From the NCBI RefSeq assembly GCF_000317245.1, contig NZ_AJLJ01000494.1:1-64000 (forward strand): DNA of 64,000 nucleotides, read 5' to 3'. Position 1 is the stretch's first letter. Each line of letters begins with the position of its first letter. The position numbers and the translations under genes were made by a program. Below are positions 60,382-64,000 of this stretch, one piece after another. A model generated the notes under the pieces. The model searched no databases. It was not told the origin of the DNA and worked only from the letters and a program-made list of their open reading frames with translations. The stretch is from Fischerella muscicola SAG 1427-1 = PCC 73103 (lineage in GTDB: Bacteria > Cyanobacteriota > Cyanobacteriia > Cyanobacteriales > Nostocaceae).

Positions 60382-61539
60382 ATGACTCACGTCATCGGTT
60401 TAATCAGTGGCACATCTGTAGACGGTATAGATGCTGCTTTAGTAGATATTTCTGGTACAGGCTTTGATTTACAAGTAGAATTGGTAGCCGCAGCAACATA
60501 TCCCTATCAAGATGATCTCAGAGAACGTATTTTGGCTGTTTGTGCTGGTGAAGCCATCTCAATGGCAGAATTGGCAGAATTAGATGATGCGATCGCAATT
60601 GCTTTTGCTCAAGCAGCACAAAATATTCAGAGCGATCGCCAACCAGCTACCTTAATTGGCTCTCACGGTCAAACAGTTTACCATCAACCACCCCGCAGCC
60701 GGGGACTAGATAAAACTCAATTTCTTGGTTACACTCTCCAACTCGGTCGTGGCGCTGTCATTGCTCAATTAACAGGTACTACAACTGTGAGTAATTTCCG
60801 TATAGCAGATATTGCTGCTGGTGGTCAAGGTGCGCCGCTTGTACCACCTGTAGATGCGGCCTTATTCAGTCATCCTCAAGAAGCACGTTGTATTCAAAAT
60901 ATAGGAGGTATTGGTAATCTAACTTATTTACCTCCTCGGCGAGATAACTGGTTAGAAAAGATTCGTGGTTGGGATACAGGCCCAGGAAATAGCCTCTTAG
61001 ATTTGGCAGTAAATTATTTAACAAATGGTACGAAAACCTATGATGAAAACGGCTCCTGGGCTGCTAGTGGTACTCCCTGCCATGCTCTAGTTGAACACTG
61101 GCTGCAACAAGAGTACTTTCATTTACCGCCACCAAAGTCTACAGGTCGAGAATTATTTGGTGTTGATTATCTCCAAGAATGTATAAAAGATGCAGAATCA
61201 TACCAGCTTAATTCAGCAGATTTATTAGCAACCCTCACAGAATTAACAGCTGCTTCCATTGTTCACAATTACCGCACTTTTTTGCCTGAAATGCCACAAA
61301 AAGTATTTGTATGCGGTGGTGGTAGTCGCAATCTTTATTTAAAAAATCGCTTAGAGCAGCTTTTAGAAACAGTACCAGTTCTAACTACAGATGAAGTGGG
61401 ATTCAGCGCAGATTTCAAAGAAGCGATCGCCTTTGCTGTCTTAGCCTACTGGCGACAATTAGACTTCCCCGGTAACTTACCAACTGTCACTGGAGCAAGT
61501 CAACGAGTCCTGTTAGGAGAAATAAATTTTAGTCAATAG
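60382..61539 (+). CDS. anmK: Anhydro-N-acetylmuramic acid kinase
   Basis: It phosphorylates and hydrolyses 1,6-anhydro-MurNAc to MurNAc-6-phosphate, a step in reuse of cell-wall muropeptides. Seen: the ATP-loop start THVIGLISGTSVDGIDAALV, LIGSHGQTVYHQPP, GAPLVPPVDAALFSHP, RCIQNIGGIGNLTYLP, RGWDTGPGNSLLDLAVNYLT and VFVCGGGSRNLYLKNRLEQL. The 385-residue length is normal. No murQ or other recycling gene is adjacent. A terminator follows at 61580. Confidence 0.97.
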   Translation: MTHVIGLISGTSVDGIDAALVDISGTGFDLQVELVAAATYPYQDDLRERILAVCAGEAISMAELAELDDAIAIAFAQAAQNIQSDRQPATLIGSHGQTVYHQPPRSRGLDKTQFLGYTLQLGRGAVIAQLTGTTTVSNFRIADIAAGGQGAPLVPPVDAALFSHPQEARCIQNIGGIGNLTYLPPRRDNWLEKIRGWDTGPGNSLLDLAVNYLTNGTKTYDENGSWAASGTPCHALVEHWLQQEYFHLPPPKSTGRELFGVDYLQECIKDAESYQLNSADLLATLTELTAASIVHNYRTFLPEMPQKVFVCGGGSRNLYLKNRLEQLLETVPVLTTDEVGFSADFKEAIAFAVLAYWRQLDFPGNLPTVTGASQRVLLGEINFSQ

Positions 61540-61579
61540 TCATTTGTCAATTTTTTTCTTTTTCTTTCTTTTGCCTTTG

Positions 61580-61611
61580 TACAGACGCTATTAATGGCGT
61601 CTGTATTTTTT
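61580..61611 (+). terminator. Terminator after anmK, member of the agacgcg hairpin family
   Basis: Arms tacagacgc (61580-61588) and gcgtctgta (61597-61605), 8-nt loop, followed by tttttta. Its arms share the agacgc/gcgtct core of the dispersed hairpins, suggesting those repeats can act as terminators. Confidence 0.8.
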
Positions 61612-61831
61612 ACTTTTGTTTTAATGTTAGGCACGATTACATCTTCAAGGCTAAGACTGATATACCACACGTTTTGGTCTCTCAGGGGTGGGATTCGCAT
61701 CGCCCTTGCGTGACGGTGTGGGGCTGCTGGCGGGAATAGCTCAAGACTTGACTCCAATTTTTGTATTCAAAGTTAATAAACTGAGTCAAAAATGGGCAAA
61801 CTAGCGATATAACACAGGAGTCAAATTTTGT

Positions 61832-63391
61832 ATGTCAGACCCCAACATTGGTCGTTTACTCAGCAACCGCTATGAGTTGAAAGAGTTAATTGGAAGCGGA
61901 GCAATGGGTCGGGTTTATGGTGCTAAGGATGTTCTGTTGGGGGGCGTACCTGTTGCTGTGAAGTTTCTAGCTTTGTCAGTTCAAAATAAAAAAATGCAAT
62001 TGCAGCAACGTTTTGAACGAGAAGCAAAAACCTGTGCTTTATTGGGACAAAAAAGTATTCATATTGTCCGGGTGATGGACTACGGTGTAGACGAGCATAA
62101 AACTCCGTTCTACGTAATGGAATATTTACAAGGTAAAGGTCTAAACCTTGTGATTCACAAACAAGATTGTCCTTTACCAAGATTCTTGAGCTTGGCACGT
62201 CAAATTAGTTTAGGGTTAGAGTGCGCTCATGGTGGTATTCCTGTTGATGGCAAAATCTACCCGATTATTCATCGTGATATTAAGCCCAGCAATATATTAG
62301 TCGTTCAAGACGCTAGCTTTGGAGAATTAGTCAAAATACTGGATTTTGGTATTGCTAAATTATTACAGGCAGATAGCAAGAGTACAAACTACTATTTGGG
62401 GACACTAGCTTATTCTTCACCAGAGCAAATGGAGGGTAAAAATCTAGACAACCGTTCCGATATTTATAGTTTGGGTGTGATGATGTTTGAAATGCTCACA
62501 GGAAAAATGCCCTTACTCGCGCCAACCCATTCTTTTGGAGCATGGTATAAAGCACACCAAACTCAAGCACCACGGACTTTTGCTGAAGTTGTGCCTAGAT
62601 TAAAATTACCAAAGCAACTAGAAAATTTGGTAATGAGTTGTTTGGCTAAGTCACCAAGCGATCGCCCTCAAAATATCGGTGAAGTTCTCAAAGTTTTAAC
62701 ATCTCTTGAACAGCTTGATTTTACGAACACTCAAGAAAAAAGCACTAATTTACCTGCTATTATCAATCCTCAACCTGTAAAAGCTACAGTTGATCACAAA
62801 CTTGGTAATGATTCGTGTGTATCTCCATTAAGTAGTGAAATTACACAACAAGCTTCCTGGCCTAAAAATAAACCCATTGCCAATATCGTTTTTCCCCAGT
62901 CTCTCCGTCTGAATGGAGAACTCAAACCTGCTTTATGGGTAATGCTACCGCAAGCAGAAATTCAAAAGCGTTTAGTCTGTACTCGTTATAACCAGTTTCT
63001 TTTCATCCCCTCTCCTCACCCCATGCTATTGTGGATTACTGTTCTCTATAACCAGAAGCATGGTTCTAAATGGCTACCTTGTTACGTTGATCTCAAAACA
63101 AACGTTGCTCAAGAAACTATTCGCTTCCTATCACAAAATGGTTACTATCGTCTACTCTTATTTGCAATAGAAGCACCAAATCATTGCGCTCACATCATAA
63201 TCTCGACAATTGCGTCTGCTCAACGTCAAAGGCTCCAACAGTGGCTAACAATGAGCAGTTCATTACCATCATCCAACGATCCTCAACTTAGTAAAAATTT
63301 ACTTAAGTTAGAGTATGAAAAGATTAAACCCCAAATATTAACAAAATTACAAGGTATCGATACAGATTTGACCTTAGATTTGTCAGGCTAA
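61832..63391 (+). CDS. Soluble Ser/Thr protein kinase with an uncharacterised C-terminal domain
   Basis: The 519-residue protein has a Hanks-type kinase (about 12-290): LIGSGAMGRVYGAKD (Gly loop), VAVKFLAL, IIHRDIKPSNIL, ILDFGIAKLL, GTLAYSSPEQ, DIYSLGVMMFEMLTG. A linker follows, then a C-terminal region (about 350-519: LNGELKPALWVMLPQAEIQK, WLPCYVDLKTNVAQETIRFL, YYRLLLFAIEAPNHCAHIII) with no membrane helix. That part looks like a globular cyanobacterial domain found behind such kinases; its function is not known. ATG 61832 has aggag 12 bp upstream. Confidence 0.9.
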   Translation: MSDPNIGRLLSNRYELKELIGSGAMGRVYGAKDVLLGGVPVAVKFLALSVQNKKMQLQQRFEREAKTCALLGQKSIHIVRVMDYGVDEHKTPFYVMEYLQGKGLNLVIHKQDCPLPRFLSLARQISLGLECAHGGIPVDGKIYPIIHRDIKPSNILVVQDASFGELVKILDFGIAKLLQADSKSTNYYLGTLAYSSPEQMEGKNLDNRSDIYSLGVMMFEMLTGKMPLLAPTHSFGAWYKAHQTQAPRTFAEVVPRLKLPKQLENLVMSCLAKSPSDRPQNIGEVLKVLTSLEQLDFTNTQEKSTNLPAIINPQPVKATVDHKLGNDSCVSPLSSEITQQASWPKNKPIANIVFPQSLRLNGELKPALWVMLPQAEIQKRLVCTRYNQFLFIPSPHPMLLWITVLYNQKHGSKWLPCYVDLKTNVAQETIRFLSQNGYYRLLLFAIEAPNHCAHIIISTIASAQRQRLQQWLTMSSSLPSSNDPQLSKNLLKLEYEKIKPQILTKLQGIDTDLTLDLSG

Positions 63392-63870
63392 TTTGAACAG
63401 AAGGAAGAAACAGGAAGAATTTGACTTGTATCTATCTATCTATTTGCTGTATAAAGTGAGATAATATTAATTATTGTTAAGGAAAATTGTTTAGGAGTTG
63501 CAAAATCCGCTTATAAGAAATATAAATAGTGAAGATATAAACTAAAAAATTAAGTTAGTTAGGGACTGTATCTATGATTATCTCTGTGCGTTTATTACTG
63601 TAAAGTAGTCATGTACGTAGAGATTAAGAAAGCTTTTCTTAGCTGAATACTTTCACTAGACTACAGACCTTGTTGGCTTTTAAAAAGATTCAATTGGTGC
63701 TATCGCAAATTAAAGCTAGCAACATACACCGATAAATCGGGAGTTCGTTATGCTGTCGCAAACGGGTGTTACACAGAATTTGTACAAAGGGAATTTAGAA
63801 TTCTTTGTATAGGTTTTGTCTATAGGCTTTTAATTTCCATACTTGGAGTTAAGCCGTGTAAAATCTTGTT
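63392..63870. other. Intergenic region, no gene identified
   Basis: AT-rich spacer after the last kinase. It contains a short tctatctatctatt repeat at about 63430 and no convincing gene. Confidence 0.4.
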
Positions 63871-64000
63871 TTGACTAGTAATTTTGTAGTTTTTGCGCTT
63901 TCCAAGTTAGTTTCTATCATCGAAGTTGACGCCCCGGCATCCCCAGCTCTTTTCCCATGGTGGAACCTAGCAAGAGAAGGAGGTCGCCTACCGCGACTCA
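63871..64000 (+). other. GC-rich edge segment: possible partial ORF or structured RNA
   Basis: The last about 80 bases are far more GC-rich than the rest of the intergenic DNA. They contain a 5-bp hairpin gtcgc/gcgac (63982-63996). One plus frame from TTG 63872 stays open to the edge and ends AREGGRLPRL. The window stops too early to decide between a coding start, a structured RNA or a repeat. Confidence 0.25.

Noticed and set aside
63872..64000. Gene start on the plus strand at the right edge
   Set aside because: Only about 43 codons are visible, no ribosome-binding site, and a structured RNA is equally possible. Left as a low-confidence feature.

Overview
The window is chromosomal DNA from a cyanobacterium, most likely a filamentous, Nostocales-type one. 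Direct signs are psbB and psbT (photosystem II), ycf34, Ycf66-type proteins, a COP23-domain protein, a cyanobacterial AbrB-like regulator, an SLH-domain porin, flavodoxin and a ClpP/ClpR pair. The octamer GCGATCGC (HIP1) recurs throughout, and heptameric short tandem repeats (STRR) fill many intergenic gaps. The sequence is AT-rich by eye and gene order is mosaic, with many single genes and short operons. I recognise no rRNA, tRNA or CRISPR array.

Layout. 1-3.6 kb: tail of a membrane protein, nadC, a Na+/H+-type antiporter and a peptide-type ABC permease. 3.6-8 kb: a same-strand cluster of three secreted trypsin-like proteins, one with its catalytic Ser replaced by Asp, plus a COP23 protein. 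8.2-14.5 kb: a Ser/Thr kinase, a degraded IS630-type transposase, an SLH porin whose signal peptide is in a different frame from its body, and a peptide-binding lipoprotein. 15-21.5 kb: housekeeping and photosynthesis genes (psbB, psbT, rpsA, a HAD protein, cca, ycf34). 21.7-28.4 kb: a proteostasis block with a 1444-residue protein carrying an Hsp70/actin-like ATPase domain, a convergent J-domain protein, ClpP and ClpR. 28.6-35.2 kb: VWA, VOC and zinc-ribbon proteins, a hydrolase, then a tight three-gene operon of kinase-Ycf66 fusion, stand-alone Ycf66-like protein and a Rossmann/CIA30 protein resembling plant HCF173. 35.3-36.6 kb: an IS element with about 51-bp terminal inverted repeats, an internally deleted transposase and two strong hairpins. 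36.6-42.5 kb: pyrR, cobD, an Rrf2 regulator, an AbrB-like regulator, a ClC channel and a small zinc-ribbon membrane protein. 42.7-50 kb: three large GT39-type glycosyltransferases around a membrane protein of unknown function. 50-57.4 kb: acetyltransferase, methyltransferase, mini-SLH protein, UbiD decarboxylase, SH3 protein, a 13-copy 21-bp tandem repeat, rimM, flavodoxin and a hydrolase. 57.6-63.4 kb: gap1 and tal (central carbon metabolism), anmK (wall recycling) and a third Ser/Thr kinase.

Most of the window is ordinary cyanobacterial core. The items most worth a second look are the kinase-Ycf66/Ycf66/HCF173-like operon (32-35.2 kb), the giant Hsp70-like protein with its J-protein neighbour, the protease cluster with a pseudo-protease, the frameshifted porin at an A6 tract, the internally deleted IS with nested hairpins, the 21-bp tandem array and a dispersed agacgcg/cgcgtct hairpin family. 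All functional calls rest on motif recognition by eye; no database search was run.
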